Of a DNA stretch of 64,000 nucleotides, positions 33,445 to 44,479 are shown one piece after another. Both the position numbers and the translations under genes were made by a program. The notes below the pieces were generated by a model. It searched no databases. It was not told the origin of the DNA and saw only the letters and a program-made list of their open reading frames with translations. Source of the stretch: Ariolimax columbianus (taxonomy: Eukaryota > Mollusca > Gastropoda > Stylommatophora > Arionidae); the NCBI GenBank assembly GCA_036924085.1, contig JAVGWX010000004.1, positions 10,225,416-10,289,415 of the forward strand, written 5' to 3'. Numbering within the stretch: position 1 is the first letter of the stretch; each line of letters opens with the position of its first letter.

Positions 33445-34395
33445 AGGCCAATCTAATAACATCTAATCTATCCTATCTAATAACATCTAATCTATCCTAT
33501 CAAGTCTATCTAATAACATCTAATCTATCCTACTAATAACATCTAATCTATCCTACTAATAACATCTAATCTATCCTATCTAATAAAATCTAATCTAATC
33601 TATCTAATAACATCTAATCTATCCTACTAATAACATCTAATCTATCCTACTAATAACATCTAATCTATCCTATCTAATAAAATCTAATCTATCCTATCTA
33701 ATCTATCTAATAACATCTAATCTATCATATCTAGTCTATCTAATAACATCTAATCTATCCTATCTAATAACATCTAATCTATCCTATCTAGTCTATCTAA
33801 TAACATCTAATTTATAATTTCTAGTCTATCTAATAACATCTAATCTATCGTATCTAGTCTATCTAATAACATCTAATCTATCCTATCTAGTCTATCTAAT
33901 AACATCTAATCTATCCTATCTAGTCTATCTAATAACATCTAATCTATCCTATCTAATAACATCTAATCTATCCTATCTAATAACATCTAATCTATCTTAT
34001 CTAATAACATCTAATCTATCCTACTAATAACATCTAATCTATCCAATCTCGTCTATCTAATAACATCTAATCTATCCTATCTAATAACATCTAATCTATC
34101 CTCTCTAATAACATCTAATCTATCCTATCTAATAACATCTAATCTATCCTATCTAATAACATCTAATCTATCCTATCTAGTCTATCTAATAAAATCTAAT
34201 CTATCCTATCTAATAACATCTAATCTATCCTATCTAGTCTAATAACATCTAATCTATCCTATCTAATAACATCTAATCTATCCTATCTAGTCTATCTAAT
34301 AACATCTAATCTATCCTTCTAATAAAATCTAATCTATCCATTCTAGTCTATCTAATAACATCTAATCTATCCTATCTAGCCTATCTAATAACATG
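33445..34395. repeat. TATC/TAAT-rich minisatellite (20-34 bp units)
   Basis: About 40 units of AATAACATCTAATCTATCCT with an optional ATCTAGTCTATCT insert. AT-rich and without open frames. Confidence 0.95.
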
Positions 34396-35235
34396 TTTGT
34401 GATCTTGTAAACGTTCAATGTTACTTATGTCACGGATGACACAAAACTATGAAACGGTGTCTCGTCTAGAACAGAAGTGTCTCATCTAGAACAGAAGAGT
34501 CTCATCTAGAACAGAAGTGTCTCATCTAGAACACAAGTGTCTCATCTAGAACAGAAGTTTCATCTAGAACAGACGTGTCTCATCTAGAACACAAGTGGAT
34601 ATATTGAGGTCGGATTTAGATACAATTCGAGAATGGTCTTCGAGCTGGCTAATGGAGTTTAGTGTAGATAAATGTACAGTCATCCACATGGGTAGATCCA
34701 ATATGGCAAATAATTACAGAATGTGCGAGAACAATATTAGAAAGATAGGAAAAAAAGGACCTGGGGATTATAATAGATCATACAGGTAAGGTGAGTGAGC
34801 AAGTCCAGGTAGCAGTGAAAAAAGCAAATGGAATGTTAGATATGATAAAAATAAATATTAAACATATGAGCAAAGAAGTGATAGTCAAACTGTATAAAGC
34901 ATTAGTTAGACCTAGATTGGAGTACTGTGTACAGGTGTGGAGTCCTTATCGTAGAGGAGATATAGACATGGCGGAAAGTATACAAAGAAAAGCGACACAA
35001 CTGATAGTGGGATTCCAGAATTATAGTTACCAGGAAAGACTCAGAAAAATCGGCCTACAATGTCTAGAAAAGAGAAGAATTCAGGTTTATAAGATAATCA
35101 ACGGAAATAATAAATTAAACTATAACAAGTTTTTTCTTCAAAATACAGCCACCTATAAGAACAAGAGGGCACAGAACGGTCCAGATTAGATATCAGGAAC
35201 TATTTTTTTAGTTACAGAGTGGTGAACGCCTGGAA
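34395..35235 (+). pseudogene. CR1-like reverse transcriptase fragment with a 20-bp array
   Basis: Plus strand: VTDDTKL at 34429-34449 fits the RT catalytic box (the xADD motif with Ala changed to Thr). It is followed by a stop, NGVSSRTE, a 20-bp array, then VDILRSDLDTIREWSSSWLM and FSVDKCTVIHMG (34595-34695). After a frameshift come VSEQVQVAVKKANGMLDMIK (34789 on), LYKALVRPRLEYCVQVWSPY, IQRKATQLIVGF, ERLRKIGLQCLEKRR and YNKFF. This is the palm-thumb to C-terminal order of CR1/Jockey-type ORF2. It stops near 35230. Confidence 0.88.
34456..34592. repeat. 20-bp minisatellite within CR1-like RT
   Basis: Six to seven units of TCTCATCTAGAACAGAAGTG. The unit encodes VSSRTE in the first copy. In the last copy it joins the RT peptide VDILRSDLD. 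A 20-bp unit breaks the frame at every step. Confidence 0.93.
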
Positions 35236-36865
35236 TGCATTGCAACAGAAAATAGTGAAGGCAGGGTCAAGGCAGATTAATGATAAATATCTGTCATAGA
35301 GATATCAAGGTAACTTAAAGATTAATATATGTGATATCAAAGCAAATGAATTTGTCATCAATAAATGCATTCATTTAGAAATAAATGTATTTTTTCCACT
35401 TTAAATGTCTTGCCATTGAATAATTAAAACGCATACCAGTATATGTTTTCAGACTTTGTGAGACTTTCTTTTGTCATTTGTTAATAAGGGGCCTCCATGT
35501 CTTATATAACTAGGACCTCACTAAGTCTATCGCCTAAATAGCTGCGGTAGAATACAAAAAACAAAAACAAAACGTAAACCGTTAATTGTAAATAATAAGT
35601 ATAAATCCGGCACTAGATACATATATGTATGGATATGTGTGTATGTAAGTGTTGGAATGTATTTTATGTATGTGCATATATAGTACCTGTATATATCATA
35701 CACATACATCCACACACATACACACGCGTGCAGGTTTAGGGCGAAAAAACAATGACCTATAAATAACCTGTTTAATACTCGGCGGAAATGTACCCGATTA
35801 TGATGACATTTGGTGGATAGAAGAAAACTTTCCCTTTTTGAATTTCGAATCTGAAAAATAGCATTTCGCGCCATGCATGTGACGCTCGCTCCGTCCAACT
35901 GTCGTCTGCTGCGTAACGGCGTTCGCTGAAGAATAGAAACGGCGTTCGCTGAAGAAGAGAAACGGCAATCCGAATTCTTGGACAAAGCAAACATTTTGAC
36001 AAACTTAAAGAGTTTCTAAACAATTATTGGAACTTTAGTCGGCTGACAGACATATCTTTAGGAAAAGATTACAAAAACCAGTGCTGTTGATCGTTGCCTC
36101 CCTTACCGAACATGCGCTGTGCTCACGGATACCAATATCAATGCGGCTCACCAGCTTGTATACGTTTTCCCAAACGTCCTATTGCTTGTCCCATAGGCGT
36201 GTCTCAAAGATCAATGGATACAATTATACAAAATGAACTTGTTAAAATATTCAAGAAACACAGGGCGACAGAGTTGGCTGAAGGGATCTCAGGATCACGG
36301 CTTTCCTGTCCAAAGATCTTTGGCGTCGTTTCACGGAGCATAAAAGTGAGATTCATATTTGCTATGGATAGAAAATTTGTTACTGTTATTCGGCCGAAAG
36401 TAGTGAAAACGATCAGACCTGGCCCACCAATAGACAGGACGATTGGGCCCGGCCCACCGATAGACAAGACGATTGGGCCCGGCCCACCAATAGACAGGAC
36501 GATTGGACCCGGGATTTAGCGTATTTTGAAAGAGAATGTCTGCCGATAGAAAACTGACAACCTGGATGAGCTAACAGAGCGGATACAACATGGATGTGAT
36601 GATCCAGTACAGCTGACAAGTGACGCACCAGACTCACACACGTGTTGCAGCGGCGGCAGACATTTTGAGCGTTAGCTAAAATAGTAATAATTGTTACCAG
36701 TTTCACAATAAACGGGTCATGACATGACAAAACGAGTTTATCAAACTTTTAAAAAAGTCATGGATTACACAGCCTCACCCTGTGTGTATATATACACACA
36801 AACACACACACATACATATGCGTGTATATACACACAAACACATACATATGTGTGTGCATTCATCC
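35235..36865. other. unassigned sequence with a 33-bp short array
   Basis: A short GC-rich array of three units (GGCCCACCAATAGACA, GACGATTGGGCCC) lies at 36418-36515, at the end of a 141-codon plus frame (36094-36519) whose upstream part (TIIQNELVKIFKKHRATELA) I do not recognise. Positions 35870-35990 hold a duplicated GCGTTCGCTGAAGAA. CA/TA microsatellites lie at 36775-36855. These pieces may belong to the Tc1 element that follows, but no terminal repeats were identified. Confidence 0.4.
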
Positions 36866-36867
36866 TA

Positions 36868-38041
36868 CTCGAAGATCAAGAGTAACACCAGACATGAAAA
36901 AGAAGCGGCTGGTATTTGCTTAGAGCAGTGGTGAACTGTTATGTTTTGTGATGAATCAGCATTTCAGCAGTTTACAAAACTTCAACAACATGAAAGAAGG
37001 CCTCAAGGGAAAAGATGTGATGAAATATACACCCTTCAGACAATGAAACACCCGGCAAATGAGATTATTTGGGGCGCAATATCAAAGTCTGCAACTGCTG
37101 GATTATATTTCTCGGACCCTAGAACGAAAATGAATGATCAAAAGTACCTAGAACTGCTGAAGGAGTAACTGGCGATACACATGGACATACATTCTTGCAC
37201 GATACACATGGGCATACATTCTTGCACGATACACAAGGACATACATTCTTGCACGATACACATGGACATACATTCTTGCACGATACACATGGGCATACAT
37301 TCTTGCACGATACACAAGGACATACATTCTTGCACGATACACATGGACATACATTCTTGCACGATACACATGGACATACATTCTTGCACGATACACATGG
37401 ACATACATTCTTGCACGATACATATGGACATACATTCTTGCACGATACCCATGGACATACATTCTTGCACGATACCCATGGACATACATTCTTGCACGAT
37501 ACCCATGGACATACATTCTTGCACGATACCCATGGACATACATTCTTGCACGATACCCATGGACATACATTCTTGCACGATACACATGGACATACATTCT
37601 TGCACGATACCCATGGACATACATTCTTGCACGATACACATGGACATACATTCTTGCACGATACACATGGACATACATTCTTGCACGATACACATGGACA
37701 TACATTCTTGCACGATACACATGGACATACATTCGTGCACGATACACATTGATAATTGCGCACCATGCCACAGAATGAGTATCGTGTGCATGAATACCTT
37801 CAGAAGTTCAAGACTACAACGCTGGAATAGCCCGGACCTAAACCCTATTGAAAATGTATGAGTCGATTTGAAAAATACGGTTACCGACAAACAGCCATCT
37901 AGCGCCAAGGCGATGGTCGAAGTTGTTGAGAATGTTTGGATCCATGGCATCTCAAAGGATTATTGTCAAGAACTCATCTTCGTCTTGCCTCGATTCATTC
38001 ATGCAGTTATCGAGATGAAAAATGAACACATAAAGTACTAA
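36868..38041 (+). pseudogene. Tc1-like transposase pseudogene with internal 27-bp array
   Basis: Plus strand with frame breaks: VTPDMKKKRLVFA (36883-36925), FCDESAFQQF with the first catalytic Asp (36944-36975), IIWGAISKSATAGLYF (37065-37110), KYLELLKE (37143-37166), a TAA, then a 27-bp array (37175-37750) of MDIHSCTIH. Next come IDNCAPCHR with the second catalytic Asp, a frameshift, SPDLNPIENV with the third Asp, a TGA where Trp is usual, and a clean C-terminus (VENVWIHGISKDYCQELI ... HIKY) ending at a TAA. The domain order and DDE spacing, array aside, are typical of Tc1/mariner elements. Dead copy. Confidence 0.9.
37175..37750. repeat. 27-bp minisatellite from Tc1 transposase
   Basis: Twenty-one units of ATGGACATACATTCTTGCAC plus GATACAC. 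Variants are GATACCC, GGGCAT and AAGGAC. In the plus frame each unit reads MDIHSCTIH. The final unit continues in frame into the DN-APCH motif. All three minus frames and two plus frames stay open, which yields several long spurious ORFs. Confidence 0.97.
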
Positions 38042-38480
38042 ATAATGACAGCGATCATACTAGACAAACTTGAAAGTGAGTATTGTATTCTTATTTTCTT
38101 TCTCTATAGTGTTTACGTCATGTTTTAATGAAAAAATTGTTGTTGGTCTGAAACTTTTGCCACGAAAGTGTTTGTGCCTGTATGTGTGTGTGTGTGTATA
38201 TATATATACACGAGAGAAAAGGGGGTGGGAGAGAGAGAGAGAGGAAAGAGAAATGAATCTGGTATCTGGGAGAGAGGCAGAGACGAAGTGGGATGGATTG
38301 GTAAGGAGGAAAGGAGAAGGCCTATGGTATGAGTAAAAGTGACACTAGTAGTTGGTTGAATGGAAACTGTATGAGCTGGCAGAAGGAGTGTGTGAGCTGG
38401 GAGGGACAGACAAGTTTCTGGGTGGGTTTCAATTGTAGAGAATGTTGTGGAGATGGAAACATGAGAGTTTCAGACTTTAA
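38041..38480. other. spacer with TG/TA/GA microsatellites
   Basis: Short TG, TA and GA runs at 38182-38255. No gene recognised. Confidence 0.5.
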
Positions 38481-39030
38481 GGATGAAGCGAAAGAGAGAC
38501 ATGAGGTGGAAGGAGAGATGGGAGGTGGAAAGAGAGACATGAGGTGGAAGGAGAGACCGGAGGTGGAAGGAGAGATGGGAGGTGGAAAGAGAGACCGGAG
38601 GTGGAAGGAGAGATGGGAGGTGGAAAGAGAGACATGAGGTGGAAAGAGAGACCGGAGGTGGAAGGAGAGACACGAGGTGGAAGGAGTGACAAGAGGTGGA
38701 AGGAGTGACAAGAGGTGGAAGGAGAGACAAGAGGTGGAAGGAGAGACAAGAGGTGGAAGGAGAGACGTGAGATGGAAGGAGAGACATGAGATAGGAGAGA
38801 CATGAGGTGGAAGGAGAGACAAGAGGTGGAAGGAGAGACGTGAGATGGAAGGAGAGACATGAGATGGAAGGAGTGACATGAGATAGAAGGAGAGACGTGA
38901 GGTGGAAGGAGAGACGTGAGGTGGAAGGAGAGACGTGAGATGGAAGGAGAGACGTGAGATGGAAGGAGAGACGTGAGATGGAAGGAGAGACGTGAGATGG
39001 AAGGAGAGACGTGAGATGGAAGGAATGACG
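38480..39030. repeat. 15-bp purine-rich minisatellite
   Basis: About 35 units of GGTGGAAGGAGAGAC with variants (GATGGAAGG, ACATGA, ACAAGA). One strand is strongly purine-biased. Long Ser/Pro/Leu-rich minus frames are artefacts. Confidence 0.96.
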
Positions 39031-39900
39031 AAGTAGCGGCAAGACCTAGGGCGGAAGTGTGTATACAAATGGCATGAGAGATAGTGTTTACACTGGTTGG
39101 GGAGTGTGTACAGGTGGGTGTGTACAGGGAGGGGGGGGGGTGTACACTGGTACGGAAGTGTGTACAGGTGTCTAGGATGCTGCATCGTGGTATGGTGAAA
39201 GAGAGGATGCAATTGCTTTCCCCTGCTCGAGTGGCCCCTCATAGAGCAAGAACTATAGGTGGCCCTCTAAACAGGCATCCTGCGCCAGTGCGTAATTTGC
39301 AGTGGTACTTAAGGTAGCCATTTGATTTACAGATGAGGTAGCTAGCGCCATACATAACCTTCTTCATTTTAAATTTCAGACATTTATGTAAATGCAGTAT
39401 GTATATTATGTGCTCCCTTATAGCGAACGAACAATCGGCTAAACTAAAATTGGTTTCTTGTGTGTCGCTCTACAAAATCTGGATTCATGTCGTGCCGTCT
39501 GTTCTGTCCTCTTGACGTATATCCAAGGCAGCCATCTTAATTTTTCCTTTCATCGTGATTGGCTCTTTGAAGTTTCCTTAGTTCTTACTGGAAAATCGAT
39601 GTGAAATTGTCAAATAAACATCCACTGATCAAACTGTTCATTGTTGTCCTCTAAGAATGTTGAAACTCAGTGACGTAACTTTGATCAGAATGAATGCGAA
39701 CCATCACAGCATGAATCTGTTATAAATGGGCTAGTGTGCCTACAAGCAAACTAGTCTATCCTGCACTAGACAGACAGAGGATCAAATATAGAGCTGACGT
39801 CCCGAGAAAGTCCGAAAGTTCAAATAGGAACTGTCCTGCTCATCATGGCATCTAATGTGCCCGCGTATGTCATTATATGTGTCAGGGATGTAGGTGCATG
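39030..39900. other. unassigned intronic sequence
   Basis: No recognisable exon, RNA gene or TE protein. Confidence 0.45.
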
Positions 39901-39904
39901 ACAT

Positions 39905-42375
39905 TATGTGTCCGGAATGTCGGTGCATGTCATTATATGTGGTAGAGAGGTGGCTACCATTATATGTGGTAGAGAGATGGCTACCATTATATGTGGTAGA
40001 GAGGTAGCTACCATTATATGTGTCAGGGAGGTGGCTACCATTATATGTGTCAAGGAGGTGTCTACCATTATATGTGGTAGAGAGGTGGCTACCATTTTAT
40101 GTGGTAGAGAGGTGGCTACCATTATATGTGGTAGAGAGGTGGCTACCATTATATGTGTCAGGGAGGTGGCTACCATTATATGTGGTAGAGAGGTGGCTAC
40201 CATTATATGTGGTAGAGAGGTGGTTACCATTATATGTGTCAGGGAGGTGGCTACCATTATATGTGGTAGAGAGGTGGCTACCATTATATGTGTCAGGGAG
40301 GTGGCTACCATTATATGTGTCAGGGAGGTGGCTACCATTATATGTGGTAGAGAGGTGGCTACCATTATATGTGTCAGGGAGATGGCTACCATTATATGTG
40401 GTAGAGAGGTGGCTACCATTATATGTGTCAGGGAGGTGGCTACCATTATATGAAGTAGGAAGGTGGCTACGATTATATGTGTCAGGGAGGTGGCTACCAT
40501 TATATGAAGTAGGAAGGTGGCTACCATTATACGTGTCAGGGAGGTGGCTACCATTATACGTGTCAGGGAGGTGGCTACCATTATATGTGGTAGAGAAGTG
40601 GCTACCATTATATGTGGTAGAGAGGTGGCTACCATTATATGTGTTAGGGAGGTGGCTACCATTATATGAAGTAGGAAGGTGGCTACCATTATATGTGTCA
40701 GGGAGGTGGCTACCATTATATGTGGTAGAGAGGTGGCTACCCTTATATGTGGTAGAGAGGTGGCTACCATTATATGTGTCAGGGAGGTGGCTACCATTAT
40801 ATGTGTCAGGGAGGTGGCTACCATTATATGTGTCAGGGAGGTGGCTACCATTATATGTGTCAGAGAGGTGGCTACCATTATATGTGGTAGAGAGGTGGCT
40901 ACCATTATATGTGTCAGGGAGGTGGCTACCATTATATGTGTCAGGGAGGTGGCTACCATTATATGTGGTAGAGAGGTGGCTACCATTATATGTGTCAGGG
41001 AGATGGCTACCATTATATGTGGTAGAGAGGTGGCTACCATTATGTGTGTCAGGGAGGTGGCTACCATTATATGAAGTAGGAAGGTGGCTACCATTATATG
41101 TGTCAGGGAGGTGGCTACCATTATATGAAGTAGGAAGGTGGCTACCATTATACGTGTCAGGGAGGTGGCTACCATTATATGTGGTAGAGATGTGGCTACC
41201 ATTATATGTGTCAGGAAGGTGGCTGTCATTATATGTGTCAGGGAGGTGACTGCCATTATATGTGTCAGGGAGGTGACTGTCATTATATGTGTCAGGGAGG
41301 TGACTGTCATTATATGTGTCAGGTAGGTGACTGCCATTATATGTGTCAGGGAGGTGGCTACCATTATATGTGTCAGGGAGGTGGCTACCATTACATGTGC
41401 TAGAGAGGTGGCTACCATTATATGTGGTAGAGAGGTGGCTACCATTATGTGGTCAAGAGGTGGCTACCATTATATGTGGTAGAGAGGTGGCTACCATTAT
41501 ATGTGGTAGAGAGGTGGCTACCATTATACGTGGTAGAGAGGTGGCTGTCATTATATGTGTCAGGGAGGTGGCTACCATTATATGAAGTAGGAAGGTGGCT
41601 ACCATTATATGTGTCAGGAAGGTGGCTACCATTATATGTGATAGAGAGGTGGCTACCATTATATGAAGTAGGAAGGTGGCTACCATTATATGTGTCAGGG
41701 AGGTGGCTACCATTATATGTGGTAGAGAGGTGGCTACTATTATATGTGTCAGGGAGGTGGCTACCATTATATGTGTCAGGGAGGTGGCTACCATTATATG
41801 TGCTAGAGAGGTGGCTACCATTATATGTGGTAGAGAGGTGGCTACCATTATGTGGTCGAGAGGTGGCTACCATTATATGTGGTAGAGAGGTGGCTACCAT
41901 TATACGTGGTAGAGAGGTGGCTACCATTATATGTGGTAGAGAGGTGGCTGTCATTATATATGTCAGGGAGGTGGCTACCATTATATGAAGTAGGAAGGTG
42001 GCTACCATTATATGTGTGAGGGAGGTGGCTACCATTATATGTGGTAGAGAGGTGGCTACCATTATATGAAGTAGGAAGGTGGCTACCATTATATGTGTCA
42101 GGGAGGTGGCTACCATTATATGTGGTAGAGAGGTGGCTACTATTATATGTGTCAGGGAGGTGGCTACCATTATATGTGTCAGGGAGGTGGCTGTCATTAT
42201 ATGTGTCAGGGAGGTGGCTGCCATTATATGTGTCAGGGAGGTGACTGCCATTATATGTGTCAGGGAGGTGACTGCCATTATATGTGTCAGGGAGGTGACT
42301 GCCATTATATGTGTCAGGGAGGTGACTGCCATTATATATGTCAGGGAGGTGACTGCAATTATATGGGGCAGGTGC
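39905..42375. repeat. 27-bp minisatellite, three interleaved subtypes
   Basis: About 90 units of 27 bp with the common part GGTGGCTACCATTATATG and a variable part: TGTCAGGGA, TGGTAGAGA or AAGTAGGAA. Edge units replace GGCTACC with GACTGCC or GGCTGTC. Subtype order repeats in blocks (for example the two AAGTAGGAA-containing runs near 40450 and 41070). The 513-codon minus and 409-codon plus frames are array artefacts. Confidence 0.98.
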
Positions 42376-42544
42376 ATGCCACGATACGTGACAGGGGGAT
42401 GCAATCTATTTTTTATGGGCACCTTTGTGTAGCCTGTATTCTTTTTTCTTTTCTTTCTCTTCTTCATTGTTCGTTCTCAAACTCCCGATACCAAGCCCTG
42501 AAAAGGGTTATGAAAGTAACATGAGGTAGTCCAGAGAACGGAAT

Positions 42545-42820
42545 GCACTGTGTCGTAGTTTACAACTGGACTGCGATATTTGCACATTTCGGTCCGACAC
42601 ACCCGACTTCAACAGGCATTTTTGAGTACTGTGTCGCCTTTTTGATCCCTTCTCCTTAGCCAGTCTGCTCTATTGCATCCTATTATCTAGGATCACCATG
42701 TGGAGATGTAGAAGGGTCCTGGCAGCTCTGTCGCTGGCCCTGACGCCAGCAGTCAGCTTTTGGTCGCTGGCCCTGACGCCAGCACTCAGCTTTTGGTCGC
42801 TGCTCAGCATCTTGATACCT
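42545..42820 (+). mobile_element. interspersed repeat (SINE-like), copy 2
   Basis: Matches the reverse complement of 8640-8850 along about 190 bp, including TGCGATATTTGCACATTTCG, GATCCCTTCTCCTTAG, CAGTCTGC, GTGGAGATG and AGAAGGGTC. Its 3' part holds a local duplication of GGTCGCTGGCCCTGACGCCA (42733-42815). Confidence 0.75.
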
Positions 42821-42849
42821 AGTATTATTCAATCCATGTTCTGTAGTAT

Positions 42850-43525
42850 TTCTTAAACATGGTCAATCCATCTGCTTTCTGGTCGCCCTCTTGTCCTTCT
42901 CGTTCGCAGAGTTTTTTTTTTTACGTGAAGACGTTCTCTGGGTAAAAGTTACTATAGTGGAGAGATCTTCAGGGCTTCCAAACAGCTTTCTGTGGAGGTT
43001 TGTCTCTGAGCACCAGTGCTCGGGACGCAATTGCCTAAGCATATACCATTCTCGCTGGATATGTTCGGCTGTCTGTAGAGTGCCTGCACATAAGCATCGG
43101 TGACGAAGTAACTTAAGCCTCAGTAAGTGGACATTCAATCTGTTATGTTCCGTTCTCATGCAGAGCAGGGCCTCTTACTCAGCCCGAACAAGACACTGAT
43201 AGTTGTTTCTCTCCTTGATAAAGAAGGGTCTTCTTTTCCTGGAAGTTGATTCTTTGTTCGTTTTGTTATTTCCTCACTTGCTGATCTGTCTGCTGTCTCA
43301 TTTCCTGATGTGCCACAACGTAATGGTTCCATTGTAGCACCACTCTTATCTTGGCTCTTACTTCGCCTAAAGCTCTTTTAAGCTCTGGTAGTTTATCATT
43401 CTTGAGAGACTGCACAACTAACAATGCATCTGTAAGACATACAAGCTGCTGGCACTGGGTGGTTTTGTTGGTAATTATTTATGCAGCAATAGTTAGTATC
43501 TGTACTTCAGCCATGTACTTGGAAC
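42850..43525 (-). pseudogene. non-LTR retrotransposon RNase H and C-terminal domain
   Basis: Minus strand N to C: CSKYMAEVQILTIAA (about 43523-43478; the Glu is the expected RNase HI catalytic residue), CQQLVCLTDALLVVQSL (an Asp-containing helix), LKRALGEVRA-IRVVLQW, then a shifted GNETADR (the conserved 'GNE.AD' motif), and after more shifts RTEHNRLNVHLLRLK, CLCAGTLQTAEHI and KLFGSPEDL. That last part (RxGHxxLxxHL...C.CG..QTAEHIL) is the usual C-terminus of RNase H-bearing non-LTR elements. Multiple stops and shifts; dead. Confidence 0.85.
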
Positions 43526-43960
43526 ATGATTGTCCAGTGAACAGTGTTCCTCTTGCTCATGTCCGAATGATTGTCCAGTTAACAGTTCCTCTTGCTCATG
43601 TCCGAATGATTGTCCGGTGAACAGTTCCTCTTGCTCATGTCCGAATGATTGTCCAGTGAACAGTTCCTCTTGCTCATGTCCGAATGATTGTCCAGTGAAC
43701 AGTGTTCCTCTTCCTCATGTCCGAATGATTGTCCAGTGAACAGTTCCTCTTGCTCATGTCCGAATGATTGTCCAGTGAACAGTGTTCCTCTTGCTCATAT
43801 CCGAATGATTGTCCAGTGAACAGTTCCTCTTGCTCATGTCCGAATGATTGTCCAGTGAACAGTGTTCCTCTTGCTCATGTCCGAATGATTGTCCAGTGAA
43901 CAGTTCCTCTTGCTCATGTCCGAATGATTGTCCAGTGAACAGTGTTCCTCTTGCTCATGC
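43523..43960. repeat. 39/41-bp minisatellite joined to RNase H sequence
   Basis: About 11 units with GAATGATTGTCCAGTGAACA and TTCCTCTTGCTCATGTCC. The 41-bp form has an extra GT. On the minus strand the 39-bp unit reads ELFTGQSFGHEQE. The unit nearest the RNase H fragment continues in frame as FTGQSCSKYMAEV, so the array appears to be amplified RNase H-upstream coding sequence. Confidence 0.94.
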
Positions 43961-43971
43961 CCGATGCTGTC

Positions 43972-44050
43972 TCTAGGCGTGGAGGTATGCCAACCTATTC
44001 ATGGTCCTGTGACCAGGCCACAAGCATTATAACCTCTCCGCTACCCAGAC
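43972..44050 (-). mobile_element. possible tRNA-like SINE head
   Basis: The minus strand shows GGGTAGCGGAGAGGTTATAA, an A-box-like start, followed by TGGCCTGGTCACAGGACCAT. The B box is poor. Short and tentative. Confidence 0.35.
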
Positions 44051-44324
44051 GTCCCTAAATAAGTTTGATCATTCAAGTATACTACTCCCTGCCTGTGGGT
44101 TCCGGCGATTCCTGCCCGTGTGGGAAGAATACTGTTCCATATATATCATGATTAGATGGCGGGATAAAGTGCCTAACTCTGTGAAATTTTCAGCAATACT
44201 AACATCCATACACCTCTGAAATTAAATTGGGTCAGATAAGATTTGATAGGACATGTTCGAATGACAGACAAATGCATCTTCTTTCTGGTGTTATATGGTG
44301 AGCTCAAAACAGACAGACTCTCAC

Positions 44325-44478
44325 TAGGAGGGCAGAAGAAACACAACAGACATTCCTAGAAAGTCTCTCTGAAACACAACAGACATTCCTAGAAAGTCTC
44401 TCTGAAACACTACAGACATTCCTAGAAAGTCTCTCTGAAACACAACAGACACTCCTAGAAAGTCTCTCTGAAAAGTTT
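44325..44478. repeat. 33-bp minisatellite
   Basis: Four to five units of ACACAACAGACATTCCTAGA then AAGTCTCTCTGAA. On the minus strand it forms an FQRDFLGMSVV repeat at the C-terminal end of a 137-codon frame (44324-44737) with no recognised domain. Confidence 0.95.
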
Positions 44479-44479
44479 C

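Noticed and set aside
39904..42467. Large frames with MVATSLTHI or WLPLYV repeats
   Set aside because: 27-bp array artefacts with no flanking coding homology.
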